NCBI GenBank assembly: GCA_001953115.1
Contig: LSSL01005473.1
Coordinates: 1 to 38,947 of the forward strand
Direction of reading: 5' to 3'
DNA: 38,947 nt
DNA from: Smittium mucronatum
Taxonomy: Eukaryota > Kickxellomycota > Harpellomycetes > Harpellales > Legeriomycetaceae
Part shown: piece after piece, positions 9,301 to 22,574 of the stretch
Position numbering within the stretch: position 1 is the first letter of the stretch
Layout of the letters: each line of letters starts with the position of its first letter
Made by a program: the position numbers and the translations under genes
Notes under the pieces: generated by a model
What the model was told of the DNA's origin: nothing
The model's input: only the letters and a program-made list of their open reading frames with translations
Database searches by the model: none

Positions 9301-12300
9301 AAAATGAAACTAATTTCGTTCTGTTTAGTGTTTCTAAATTATAATTTTATTTTAATTATGTAAAATTTGTAACTAAATCCAGATAAATATCCTCGTTTTT
9401 TTATTTAAAAAATATTACAAGGAGATTATAAGTAAAACATTTTTTAGATTTTTTTTTGCAATAAAATCTAATTTCAATTTTACATTGGATTAATCAAAGT
9501 TATTTCTAAAAAATATAAAAAAATGTTATTCTTTATAAAATTTTTAATTAAATACTCAGAGAAAGTTGAATTGAATAGAATATGGGTATATGCGATATTG
9601 AGAGCCTAATCTATGTGTTTTGTTATTTTTATTAGATTGTTTTTTAATAAATCGTAGTAGAAAAGATATTTGGGATATTAAAAATGTTTTTAATCCATTT
9701 AATTTTTTCAAGACAGTGTTTATAATGTTTTTTACCATATTAGTAGTTATATTTATTAAATTATTAAACTATAAGTTGATAATATGACGAACTATAGACA
9801 TTTTATATTATAATTTGGGCATATTTAGGAAAAAATTTATTTTGAATTAAATTTATGACAATAAGACTTATATAAATTAGATTTTGTTTCGATCAAAGTA
9901 GATTAAAGATTATTACCGAGCTTCCTGTTTTGATTTTAATTTCTATAAATATTGCATAATTTGACTTTAAATTGGGAATATTGGTTTTCATTTTTTTAGA
10001 ACTTAGATGTATATTTTCAGAAATATGAAAAGTAAAAAAAGAATTTGAGTTTGAATTAAATTAAAACGGGTACTTATAAACGAGAAAAATTAAAAATAGG
10101 AGAATAGGAGAATAGATAATTGCATGATCTTTAAAGAGCAATGGAAAAAGAAATCGACGAATGGTTTTAATTTTCCGCTTTAGAATTTATATATAAACAA
10201 TTTTTTTTAATAATAATTTAAATTTACAAAAATTAAAGGTATGTGATGATAAATTTCCCAATATAGATAAAATTTATTAATCAATAAACAATCTTAGCAG
10301 AAAATTGTCTTCAATTCATTTTTATCCCTAAAACTTTGTGATATTGCTGGATTATTATGTTGAAAATCTATAACTTATATGAAAAATAAGACATTTTAAC
10401 TATTTAATTGATAATTTTTTATTTTACCCTAATATTATTTTGAATTTAAAACATAGAATGGAAAAAAAAATTAGTGACATTAATTTGCTAAATAAAAAAT
10501 ATTTGACCATTTTCTCGGCATTAATTAATCCCCGAGTTATTTTTAAAGAAATTCCCAGAAAGGGTATAGTTTTTTTGAAAATTTATCATTCTATATAAGC
10601 ATACAATGCTGATATAAACATGGGTATATTTTTATAAAAATATATCAAATATATTGTCTCAATTAATTTAAGTAATAATCAAAGTAATTAATATTTTTTA
10701 GAAATTTATATATTTGTTGTATTTTTATTTGGTCTCTAATTGTATTATGCAAAATTTGTGCTTTGGATACTTACTTTTGTTTGATCCGATTTAATCAAGA
10801 GGAAGGTTTATTTTGAATTTTCAATTAAAATTTTGGCTAATAGAAATGCTGGAAAAAAATTGAAAAATTTTATTCCGTATAATTATTTATGACTAATATT
10901 TTTAGATCAGAGTTTTGTTTATTTTTAGAGAAAAAAAATATTATAAAAAACTAGGCTACTTATTCCTGAAATGGATTATACTAGAAAAATTCACTAATTA
11001 AGCTATAAAATATTATATTTTTTAAATTAATATAGTTATTATATTCAAATATTTCTCCCATCAAAACTAACACACTTCAGGTCCATCTGAATTTTTTAAA
11101 TTATTTGTTAATATTTTTCTCAATAAAGCTTGACCAATATTTTTTTAGTAAATGAAAAATGTTTGATTTTATTGTTTAATGTCGTTGAATCTTTAATAAG
11201 CTTTAATATAACACTCATATTTTCAAAAACTTTTTTATCCCATTTTTTTATTTAAAAAAATGAGCATATGTCAAAGTTTTGAATTTTTAATTTTTTAAAC
11301 GAAAATTTGTCTTTTTATCAAGAAAATTTTGTGTAAATATGATAATAAGGTTAAAGGCATCGATTTAAAATGGAGAGGTAGTAAAAAACCATAAAATCAA
11401 TCACATTTTTTCCCAACAGTTTATTTTTTATTAGAATATACACCCTCTGGTGTTGTGGACATGTTATAAATACGGAATATGAAAAATTAAAGAGATTTAA
11501 ATTTAAATATTATTTTTTTGAAAAATTAAAATTTTTAGCTCGAATTTTTGTACTTGAAGTATAAAATATTTTGATTCGGAATTGGCTCCCTATATTAACT
11601 AATGTAAATTTTAAAAACTATAAAATGTAGAATAAGGCTAGCATTCAGTTTTATAAGTTTTTTTACGTTTTAACTTGTTTAAAATCGGAATTTCTAATCT
11701 CATATCTTCAAATTTTGCTTAGAGATCTTTTGGATGCTGTTCATATATTAATCATCTAAAAATTAAACTGTTCTTCTACATATGAAACTTGGAATTTCCA
11801 TTCAATATTTCAATATAGAGCTTGGTTTTTTATAATACATTGCAACCTATCACAATTTAAATTATCTTTCTCAAAGTATTAGTATAATAATTAAATCATT
11901 AGATATAGTTATTGTTTAAGTCACTATAAAAAATTGATTTTTTTTGAAATTTATTGTAAAAATTATCTAGCCTTACTTTAATTTTTAAACATAATTAATG
12001 GATTTTTTCCTTTGACCATAATTGAGTTAAATTCTCCTTTGAAAATAATAGTTATAAATAGTTGGACATGTTGAAAATTTACAGTGATTTATTTAAAATT
12101 ATATTAGTTAAATTTTTATTCAATAAAATTAATAATATCCAATAATTTTTCCTCTTAATTAAATCGGATTAAATACACGTAAAGACAAAAATCACAAATC
12201 AAGGATCAAATCCTCGTAATATATATATTAAAAAGATTAGTAAAATAAGTAAATTTAGTCATTTTTTTAAAATTTGAAAAGTTTATTTTCGAAAAAGTTA

Positions 12301-15300
12301 AATCAATAAAAAAGAAGTATATATTTTTTAACAAGATTTGTAATATTTGAAACCCATTTTTCTTGATTTTTTTTTAATATTTTATTTTTTTCACAGTTAA
12401 GTATTTTTCATTAAAATAAATATTTCTAAAAAAAAACTTCGCTATTTTTTGATGAAATTCGATTAAGTACCAAATAAAATTTAAGATTTTTTCCTGGTAT
12501 TTAAATTTCCGGGAAAACCCTTAACAATACAGGATCTTATAAAAAATTTCTTGTAAGATAATTACTAATAAATAATAACCAATTAAAATTAATAATATTA
12601 TAATATTTCAAATTAAATACTTTTCAGAGTATGTAAAATTATTATTTATCAAAAAATTCTTGAAATAGATTGAATCAAATCTCTTTTTTGAGTTTTTCCA
12701 TTATAAATATATTTATTTAATAAGAAAACACAAAAAAAATTTTAAAAAAATAACACATTTTTAGGGTACTGTGATTATTTTTATACTACCATTTCGTCTA
12801 CTTTTTCTACCTATAATTTTAAATGATTGATTTTGTATTTAAAAATGAAAATTTTGAATTTATTAAAATTATTTATTGAAAAATTTAAATCTTAATTCTT
12901 TCTATCTATGGTAAAAAAGTACACTAAAAGTCCAAACTGTGAATTGGTGGTATAAAAATAGCCATGACGCCCATTTTAGACTAAAAAAACTTTTTTTATT
13001 GAGCAGCTTAATTTTGCGCAGAAAAAAGCGATTATTATTTTAATTTTATAATTTCGGGTTTGAAGAAAATAATAAATCTCGATTTTTAAAATAATCAGTA
13101 TCATAATATTTTTATTTATTTGTGACCTTTATAGTAAAAATTAACAAAAAAAAAGATGAAATATCAATTTCTGAAATTCTCCTGTTACACTATCTTTGTT
13201 ATAATCCCAAGTAATATTCTATGAATTATATTAGTGCGTTAGATCCATATATTGACAAATTATTTTTATCAGTATATTTATTTACTATATTGTTTTTTTT
13301 ACATCATAATTTAAAATTGAATCAAAAGGTTTTTTTACACAAATACATAAAAATTACATATTTTTTAAAAAAGTATAAAAATTTTACTTTTAATTTTTTT
13401 TATTTTTTAGATTGAGAAATTCATCAGCTTGATTAAACTAATTTTTTAATTATATCGATTATGTGAAAATGATAACGTTTTTTAATTGAATGATCCAAAA
13501 ATTATGCTCAAATCGGAATTTTTTTGACTTTTTATAAAAGAACAAGTTATTTTTTCAAAATTTAGAGCTTTTAGTGCTACTAATTTTCAATAAATAAACT
13601 CTATAGATATTTAAATGAGTTGGAATTTTTTGAGGAAAAGGTGTAGATGTGGTTTTAATTTTAAAAAAACAGCTATCGATGGTTTTATTGCAAAGAGAAA
13701 ACCATTGTGTTGTTATAAACTCTATTATTCAAAAATTAAAAAAAAAATCAGAACACTTCAGCACGAATTATCAATTAATTACTCAAAAAATGACTTTAAA
13801 ATTTTCCAAAAATTATTTTATGAGTTCAAATATACTTGATGTTTTTAAAATGTTGATTAAAAGTGAACTCATCTCAATAGTGATTCTAAAATGCACAGTT
13901 TCTGCTTATAAAAACTCATTTTTAAACAATGAATTTACCGAATTAAAACCGATGTATTTTTTATAATTTAACTAAGCATTCGTAGTATTATTAAAAAATA
14001 TTTATAATTTCCATAGAAAGTCTAATTAATCACTTAAAAAAAAATTTTATAAAAAAAAATTCAAGCTCTTTGATTATTTATTTATTTATTAATTAATTTT
14101 GGAATATTTATATTATGAAAAAAATTAAGATGTTTTCGTATTTTTTTTATAGATTGGAATCTATTGTTTTTTTCCCAAAAACTAACAGTTTTTTTAAAAT
14201 TTGGTATATCAAGAAATATAATACCAAATTTAAATATTTTATGAGAATTTCAAATCAAAGCAAGTTAACTTTCTACACTTTTAAGTTAAATCGCATAGAA
14301 ATTAGTATTTAACCAATGATTAAGAATTTTTCCTATAGGATTCCTTTAAAACTACAAAATTTTCTTCTCTAATTTTAAAAAATCAATTGGAAAATGATTT
14401 TAAAAAAATTCATATCGCAGTCTAATTTTTCAAGTTATTATTAAAGAAATTTGAGCTTTTTACTCATCAGAAAAAAGACAAATTCATGTTTAACGAACTA
14501 AGAACAAATTTTTTTCTTATTTATGTTACCAATTTATTAAATATTATTTTTCTCACGTGATTCAGGATTAATTGATTCATATATGTGAAACTTTTTCGGA
14601 TATAAAGCTCTTAAAAGTAGTCTTTCGTGATAATATAACCTTTTATTTTGTTCTGATTTTAAATAAAAAATGAAGATATGAGTATCATTATATTCAAAAA
14701 TAATTCTGAGTATTTTATAATTCTTTCTTATATATCATGTATGAATTTTTTCCCCTCAAAACCAAAATTCTTGGATGAATGTGAATCTCTGACTCACCCA
14801 TGTCTTTTTTTTGAAAAAAATATTAATCGTTTATTTTAGAGCTTCATTTAATTTAATTTTTTTCATTAAGTTTTTTTTTAAAAATAACTGACACTGGTTT
14901 TTTTTGCCATTGGGAAACCATACCGGAATGAGAAAATAAAAACAAATGCTAAAAGTGAGTTCTAAGTATACAAAAATATGATATCACTTTAAGGAATTAA
15001 AACTCATTTTTTTATTATAGTTTCTTCTTATAAAAAAATATTATTAATACACACACCGAAAAAAATTCATATTAATTTTTTTGAAATATAAAAAAAGTCA
15101 TAGCATTAACGAAAAATAAATAGACTAATATTAGGGTTTATTATATTATATTTTCAAAATTAAACTTGTTGATTTTTTAAAAAAAACTAGGATAATTCAA
15201 TTTGTATGCTTTATATTTTTTTATATGCCGCAATTTTCAGTTACTTGAACATTTAAGAGTCAGAAATATCTTAATTTAAATTGATTGATATAATTCATTA

Positions 15301-18300
15301 ACTTTTTAATTTTTTTTACAGGATTTCATATGCGTTTTCAGAGTTTTTATGATTAAAATTTGTAAATATAATAATAAATACGAAAATATAATCAAAACCC
15401 AGATCAAAATTTGGAGAATTCCCTCTTATAACTTTATTTTTTCTATCTTTTCTATTTTTTATTTACAATTTTTTTTGAAACCAAACCAGGTTTTCCTAAA
15501 TCAATGATTTTATTTTTTATGTGATTTTTTTTTAGGAAAAATCTCTACGAATAAAAACATCATTAAAATTATCTTGTTATAACTATTGGGTGGCGATTTA
15601 GATTAGCTTAAATCCTGTTATATTTCTCTTACTCAAATAAAAAAACTTATCATCAAAAGAGGGACATTTTTAAATTAACAAGTCATATATTATATTCTTA
15701 TATTCATAACACATTCCTTTTTAATTATCTCTAATTTAAACATTAAAAAAAATATTTTCTATTTTGTATAGGCTTTGACATATTCGAAACTTTTTTTTTT
15801 CGAACAATCCAACTATCAAATCCATAAATCCTTAAAGTTTACATGAAAAGATTAAGTATCTTTCAATCTAAAATTTAACCTTTCTACAGCATTATTTTTA
15901 CTGGACCCGAAAATATTAGCCCACTCATATAAATTTTGATATCCATTAAAAAAAAAAATTTAAAGGAATTAATATTTATTCTAGACTCCTTTTTTATTCA
16001 CATGTTTTGATAAATATAACTTTTATGATTTTAAACATCTCTCTACTCTAAAACTTTGTAAAAAATAAAAAAAATTTTGGGACTTTTTTTTGAATTTTTA
16101 TATCTATCATAAAGATATAATTATGAAGCTGAATGTATGAAAAAAATAATTTAATTTTTCTCAAATAGGCAATATTTTTCGATTTAATTAGTTATTAAAG
16201 CCGAAATATATTATGTATAATTTCTGGTTAGAAATTTAAACTTGGGCTATTAAAGTTTATTTTTGTTTATTTAAACCCCACGCATAGAAACTCTCATTTT
16301 AATTCTCTGCTAAGCCTATCGATGGTGGAAATTTTTTTTTATTGAAATCAGCTTATCTTACAGTTAAAAAATACGCATGATTATTAATTTTTTTTATCGC
16401 CATCAATGACAAATATTTCGGAATTTCTGATTTGTTAATGGCTTTTTTCGATGATATAAACAGCTTTATTCCATTATTTCTTTTAGTATTGATATAAATT
16501 TGATCATTTTTTTATTATAAATATTCTCTTTATTCTCTCTTATTGTTTCCAGACCATCTCACAATTTTTTTTTTTTTGCTTTTTAGACTTATTAGATTCA
16601 TATTTATTGATTTTCTGAATGAAAATGAATATCCCACGAAAAAATCTTTTCTGTAAATTTTAGATAACTTAAAAAATAATTTAAAAATACACTTCGACAT
16701 AAAAAATTTATTAACTTTTTTAAATTTATATAACATACTTGAAAATGCCTCAATAAAATCTTTGGTGTGCAAAAATCTGTAAAAAAATTCAGTTAAATTT
16801 TCTTATTTCAATTCATAAATATGGTTAATTGTTTTATTGATCTTATAGTAATATAAATTACTTCTCACTAGCTTGTTGAATCGATCATTCAATTATTTTC
16901 ATTAAATCGAGATGAATAAACTTTCGATTAATTTTCTATATATTTCAAATTTAATGGCGTGTTTTTTATTTTTAAAGAACTCATAAAATAGAAGAAAAAA
17001 AACAAAATAGGGGGAACTTTGATATGCGAACAGAAGGAAAAAGAGAAAATGCTTGGTCCTCCTCTTCACGAATTGGTGTTTTATCATGAAGTAAAATAAC
17101 ATTTACTGAATTTCGGCTTGAATTTCCACACAAAAAACTCCATATAAAGAGTAAATACATGATTAGATTAAACTCAGAACTTATTTTTTAAACTAAAAAA
17201 TTAGTCATTTTTATCTCCAATAAATTAATATATCAAAATTTTCTCGAAAATAAAAAAAAAAAAGATTTTAATTTTTTTAATCTGTTAAAAAAGACTAATT
17301 CTATGGAAAATTTCTGATTTATAACGGGATTTTAAACGAAGGCTCTATAAAATTATTAACTTTAGATTTCGATTCATTTTATTATTTTTTTTAATTTTTA
17401 TAGGTCAAAATATTTATTAAAGCTAAAATAACTTTTTTAATTATATTATCTGACACACGTACTCTTTAAATATTTTTTTTGTATATAATTAATTTGATAA
17501 ATTTTTACTCAAGCGTAAAATAATCAACAATCAGCGTCAAATTTGTTAATTTTTTCACAATTTATTTCATAGCGTTGAATAGCCTCATTTATTTTTCTAG
17601 AAAATTATTTAATTTATTTTTCTATATCAAATAATTTTTATGAATTTATTTATAAATACAAAAAAATTCCACTTTTTTAATTATCAAGATTTTTTTAAAA
17701 TTTAAATAACACTTCTTAATTCTTTTTTTAAATTTTATCAAATAAAATTTAACATCATTATTAAATAATTTTCAAAAAAAAATCAAATTTTTTGAACTAT
17801 CTAAAATCAAATTCTAGATAATTTTTTCAATTTTTAGAATACGGATGTCACAAAAAATTATTTCTAAATTCTAGTTCTGAAATTATCTGTGTATTTTAGT
17901 ATTTTTATCAAGAAATTAATAATTATAAGGAATAATATAGCAATTTTAATTTTAAAAGTTATTAGTTAATTTGACTTATAAATTTTGAAATATTGTATTG
18001 ATTATAAAAATCCAATCAATTTTATCAAAAAAGGTAAATTAAATCAATTAATTCTAGGTCATTTTCGAAATTGATAAGATTTTTTGATTTATCTCCTATT
18101 CCTTTTTTAATAGGAGACCATATTACTTCTAATATTTTGTTATTATTTTCTATATCTTGAAGCTATAATTAATTATATGACTCAATCTCAACTTTATTTT
18201 CGAAAAAATCTACCAAAAATACTGAATTTAAAAAAAAACCGTTGGAATTTTGATTAATATTTTTATAGAAAAAATAACTGCAATATATATCAGCTTAGAA

Positions 18301-19830
18301 ATTTTACATTTTAATAAATAATCTCAATTAAAAACATGATTTAAAAAACTTTTACAAAATTTATTAATTTTCTCATTATTAAATACAATGTTTCTTTAAG
18401 ATATATAATAAACAGAAAAATTAATTTTCAAAAATAAACGAATAAATAAATCCGTGCTTCTGGTGAATTTTATTTTAATTATCTATTAGTTTTCATATAT
18501 TGTTTTCTCGGTAGTTTAATTATGACAAGGTAGAATTTATCTCAGTTTCGCAAAATTAATAATTCATTACCCAATTAAATATCTCCCCCTAATTATCGTA
18601 TTTAAAAAAATTATGATTTTTTTTAATTCTGATATTAGTTATTCATTTTTTTATAAAAAACATTCTTTAAATTTTTAGTATCAATAATTTTAATTTGCCC
18701 TTCTTGTGGCTTATTTTCAACGCGTAACAAATACCATTATTATTTTTAATTTAATCAGCACTTAATCATCTAAAATTAATATAGGTTTTGATAGAATTTA
18801 TAATTAGTCATTCTCTTAATATTTTAAAATTTCATATTTCTAATTGTTATTTTTTTCTTTTTTACACTTTAATCTGAATTAACCTTATTAAAGCCCTTTC
18901 AAAAATTATATTTACAAAAATATAGCTTATAATTATTAGAGCCTCATAATTAACGTCATTTTAATAGTGCAATACTCCTCAATCTATTTTTAAACTGTCA
19001 TTAATAACCACTATCATATTTTTGGTTTTACTATGAAAACATAAAGACCTTAAAAAAAACTAGCTACAAAAAACTTAAATTTTACAATTAGAGAATTTTT
19101 CTGAAGGTGTAAATGAAAGTAAATATCACATTATTAAATATACCCCATTCACATATTATTTTCATTTTGATTGTTAAAATATTTTTATTACAAAAAATTT
19201 CTTACACCTATTGATTAATATGATTAATGGTTCGAAAATTTTGTGCTTATTACATTAATTTTAACATTCTAATTTATTTTCTCAAATTTTTGGAAGTTTA
19301 AAAAAATAAAAACAATCTTTTAAATAAAGGATTTTTAATCAAAATATATATTTAATATTTTCATTTTTAAGAGTTGAAATAATTTCAAATATATATAAGA
19401 TGGGTTCTTAATGCATAAAAAGTAAGTTTTTTATGATTTAAGATCTAAATAATAAGATATAATATCAATATACTTTCTCTGATAAATAAAGTTAAAATAT
19501 CCTTGTAGGTGTTATTAAAGCACCACTTATCTCAAGCTTTGGTAAAATATAGATTTAGTTATAACTCACTAATGAGTTCAAAAAAATAACAACAATGCAA
19601 CCGTTTTTTTATTCTATTTTTTAATATCTAAAAATAATAATAAGACTATTCCGATTTTTTATTTGATTTTTAGAATCTATACGGGGTATTTGAAGATTTT
19701 TAACATCCAAGTGATTTTTTTTATGTGAAATTTATTTTAGATCTAATAAAAAATCATGAAAATTAACTCAAAAATATAAAAAAAAGTAGATTTTTTTCTA
19801 AAAATTCTGCAGCACAACTCCCCTTTGTAG
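6301..19830. other. Extremely AT-rich, apparently gene-free block
   Basis: About 13.5 kb dominated by A and T homopolymers, short TA-rich runs (for example 6840-6890 and 7476-7498), a run of nine G near 7829, and local tandem copies such as AGGAGAATAG near 10098-10115. The longest frame is 105 codons (13649-13966) and is Lys/Ile/Phe/Asn-rich, as random AT-rich DNA gives. I see no intron-exon pattern, no tRNA and no protein family. Transposon remains too decayed to read by eye could be present. Confidence 0.6.
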
Positions 19831-19838
19831 CTTAATCG

Positions 19839-19876
19839 GCTTTGCAACTCTTTATGATTGATTCAAGTTGAAAGGT
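19839..19876 (+). other. GC-richer island with a hairpin
   Basis: Within 19810-19950 the sequence is clearly less AT-rich than its surroundings. CTTTGCAACT near 19839-19849 pairs with AAGTTGAAAG near 19864-19873 (one bulged G), leaving a loop of about 14-16 nt. The upstream TAGCTTAATCGG resembles a pol III A box, but no properly spaced B box follows. It may be a fragment of a short interspersed element. Function unknown. Confidence 0.25.
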
Positions 19877-20708
19877 GAATTGTTTAAAATTTGAACCTTA
19901 AGTACTAATGGAATTCGGATGCCGCTTATTAACTTCAGGGACTAATAGATAATAATTAAGATTTTTGTGTGCCTTATTATAAAATAAATTAAAATACAGT
20001 AAATATATGATATATATTTTTTAGAAAAAAAATTCCATATAACTTGTAAAATTCATAAAAAAACAGTTTAAATTTTCTTTTTTTGAGAATAGTTTTATTT
20101 AATAAAATTTTGCATAATTTATATGTAAATTTTTATCTTATTGAATTTCAGGCCAATTTTTACAGCAAAACCTGACCTTTTATTTGTTTTTATTTACCTT
20201 TGAATAATTTTTTTAAATTTTATATTATTATTAAACTATTAAACTATTAAAATATTTTTCTTTTTTTTGTTACTTTTTTTTACATCACCCAAAAAAACTA
20301 CTTCCTCCATAATTCACTAAAAAATGTGGGTATATATAATTTATTGTAAACCATATCTTTAGAACATACTATACCGTTTTAATAAAGCTTTTGGATATTC
20401 CAATATTATAATAAAAATTTGATTTATTTCGATTTATTTTTAGAGATATTAACATATAACTCATTTTCACGATTCCAGAATACATGGGAAATTTTTATCT
20501 GTAAATGTAATGGATGTAATCGTATTATCTCTGGGAAATAAGATCATATGATATAAAATTAATACAGCTTAAATCCTAATAAAAAATTTAGTATTGTTTA
20601 TTAATGATAAATCAGCCTAAAATGACATCAGAAAAATTCAGCTTAAAAAACGCAAGGGGAAAATTTTACTAAAAATTATTAATAATTTTATATTAAATGG
20701 ATCTTAAC

Positions 20709-20779
20709 GCGTAGATGGTTTAGTGGTATAATTTTCGCCTGCCACGCGGCAGACCCGGGTTCGATTCCCGGTCTACGCA
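20709..20779 (+). tRNA. tRNA-Gly (anticodon GCC), no intron
   Basis: A 71-nt cloverleaf: acceptor arms GCGTAGA (20709-20715) and TCTACGC (20772-20778) pair perfectly, with discriminator A at 20779. The anticodon loop CTGCCAC (20739-20745) has GCC at 20741-20743. The T arm CCGGG-TTCGATT-CCCGG is perfect and contains the B box GGTTCGATTCC; the A box is TGGTTTAGTGG. CCA is not encoded, as usual in nuclear genes. Two stem positions are odd: U13-U22 in the D stem and U27-C43 at the foot of the anticodon stem do not pair. The gene stands alone in AT-rich DNA more than 14 kb from the next supported gene. It reads GGC/GGU glycine codons. Confidence 0.95.
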
Positions 20780-20783
20780 ATTA

Positions 20784-20789
20784 TTTTTT
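20784..20789 (+). terminator. RNA polymerase III terminator (T6) of the tRNA gene
   Basis: Six T residues start five bases after the discriminator base of tRNA-Gly, the normal position and form of a pol III stop. Such runs are also common in this background. Confidence 0.7.
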
Positions 20790-21159
20790 AAAGCTCTAAT
20801 GGTGACGTGGATACCTCATTCAATTTAATTTCACCTACAGGTAACCCTCGAATTATGCGAAATCTCATTCAGAAAAAAATAAATTTAATCTGCAACAACA
20901 TAATTTTTTCTATATCAAATATTCCCGAATTACAAATTCATTTTCTGCTATATTTCGTACATAATAAAAATTAGGTTCTTTGATAACGAATAAAACGAGA
21001 AATGTGAATTAATTATTATTATTAAATACCCCTTAAATTAAAAATAATTTTAAAAATCACATTTTCAATTTATGAAAATTTGAATTCTAATAATAATTTA
21101 ATAAAAAATTAGCAATAAAATTGAAAAATAATAATAATAATTCTCGAATTTTTTTAATA
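20790..21159. other. AT-rich spacer
   Basis: No frame or repeat of note between the tRNA terminator and the pyrimidine tract; a short GC-richer stretch follows the tRNA (20795-20860). Confidence 0.5.
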
Positions 21160-22022
21160 CATCTTTTTACAATCTTCTTTATATTATTCCTCGTTCTCTA
21201 TATATTTTTTTCCTTCCTCTTTTTATAATATCCCCGCTTTTTCACCCTCAATTTTTTTTCTCTTTCCTCCTTTTACCACCCACTCTTTATCACATCACTT
21301 TTTTCTATCGTTTTTTACCTCCACCCAATTATCCCCTCTTTATTTATAACACTACACTTTTCACCCATCTATTTTATTTAACACATTTTTCGTTCTCACC
21401 TTCCCTCCCCCCTCTTTTATCATTTTCCCTCTCCTTTTTTTTGTCACTATTACACCCTCCCCCCCCCCTTTTTACCCCTAACATTCTTTCTTTCCTCTTT
21501 CCCCCTCCAATCCCTTATTTATTATATCCCTTTTTTACTCTTCCTTCTCCTCCAAATTTCTTTTAAAATCCACTATTTAACCCTAAACTTTCCTCCGTCA
21601 TTCTTTTACCCAAAACTTCTTCTCCATTTTAATTAACCCATTTTTCCACCCTCTTCTTTATTCACCCCCTCCTTCTTTCTTCCCACTCTCACTCTGACTT
21701 TTCCTCCCCATCACACTTTTTTCCTTCACTCCTCTCCCCACCTTGTTTTTTTCCTCTTTAAATCCTGCATTTCCTCTATCCTTTCTCCATACTGTCTTTT
21801 CTCTTGAATTTATTTTTATACCCCTACTATTGAATCCACCATTTCACTCCACCAATTTTTACCTATCTCCATTTATTTCTTCTCTTTTTACACTCACCCC
21901 ATTTATTCATCCTCCTATTTCCTAAATTTTTTTTCACTTGAATTTTTATACTATATCCTCTCTTCAAATTCCACTCATCTTATATTCTTCTTCCCCTTTC
22001 ATGTTTATTTTTCCCGCCACTA
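21160..22022 (+). repeat. Long pyrimidine (C/T) tract, almost free of G on the plus strand
   Basis: About 860 bp of plus strand is C- and T-rich with scattered A. In 21241-22020 I count only about a dozen G residues, against C in every line. The motifs vary (CTTTCC, CACTC, CCCTCC, TTTACC) with no constant period, so this is not a simple tandem repeat. A 60-codon frame at 21743-21925 is only a product of this composition. The tract could adopt triplex structures or be a decayed pyrimidine-rich leader or promoter, but no gene follows it. Confidence 0.75.
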
Positions 22023-22574
22023 TTCATAATCTAGATTATTTCCACGAAATTTTAATATTATCTATTATTACCTTCATTTTTACTACCATCTAATGAAACT
22101 AATCATATATCACTAATTTTTTTATTCAAAAACTTCTACAATCAATCCAGTTTTCACACATACAATTTCTTAATTTTAGTATTGATTTATTATTATTTAT
22201 TTTCACAAAATTATGTATATAAATATTAAATATTTTTTCTTCATATATTTCAATTAAAAAATAAATTATTTTTTACTTTTTTTCTATAGTTTTGATGTTT
22301 TTTTTTGTTAAAAATATTTGGCCATCAACCATCAATCGACTTAAATTGAAATCAATTTTTTAAAGAACGAGTGATTCAATATACTTTTATTCTTTAGATA
22401 TAAACCGACACCGATAAATGAAATAAATTATTTTTTTTAAATTTTTTGTTTTTTTTTAATTATCATCACATTTACTGTAAAAAAATTTAAACTTCTTTTA
22501 TTTAAATTAAATATTAAATCAAAGCTTTTAAAAAAGTTATTATTATGAATTATTTTTTATAAATAAAAAAGTTA
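22023..22574. other. AT-rich spacer before the pogo/Tigger relic
   Basis: About 550 bp of A/T-rich DNA with no coding signal; composition returns to the general background after the pyrimidine tract. Confidence 0.5.

Noticed and set aside
13615..13966. Two overlapping plus-strand frames of 74 and 105 codons
   Set aside because: Lys/Ile/Phe/Asn-rich with no motif; expected by chance in DNA with so few G and C.
19820..19880. tRNA-like sequence with an A-box match TAGCTTAATCGG
   Set aside because: The only B-box-like sequence is about 28 bases away, too close, and no cloverleaf forms.
6301..20700. CRISPR arrays, rRNA genes or mitochondrial DNA in the AT-rich block
   Set aside because: No regular spaced repeats and no rRNA-like conserved blocks; nuclear-type genes and transposons lie on the same contig.
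21570..21590. CCCTAAA-like sequence suggesting telomere repeats
   Set aside because: A single occurrence, not a tandem array.
21743..21925. 60-codon plus-strand frame in the pyrimidine tract
   Set aside because: Pro/Ser/Phe/Leu composition follows directly from C/T-rich DNA.
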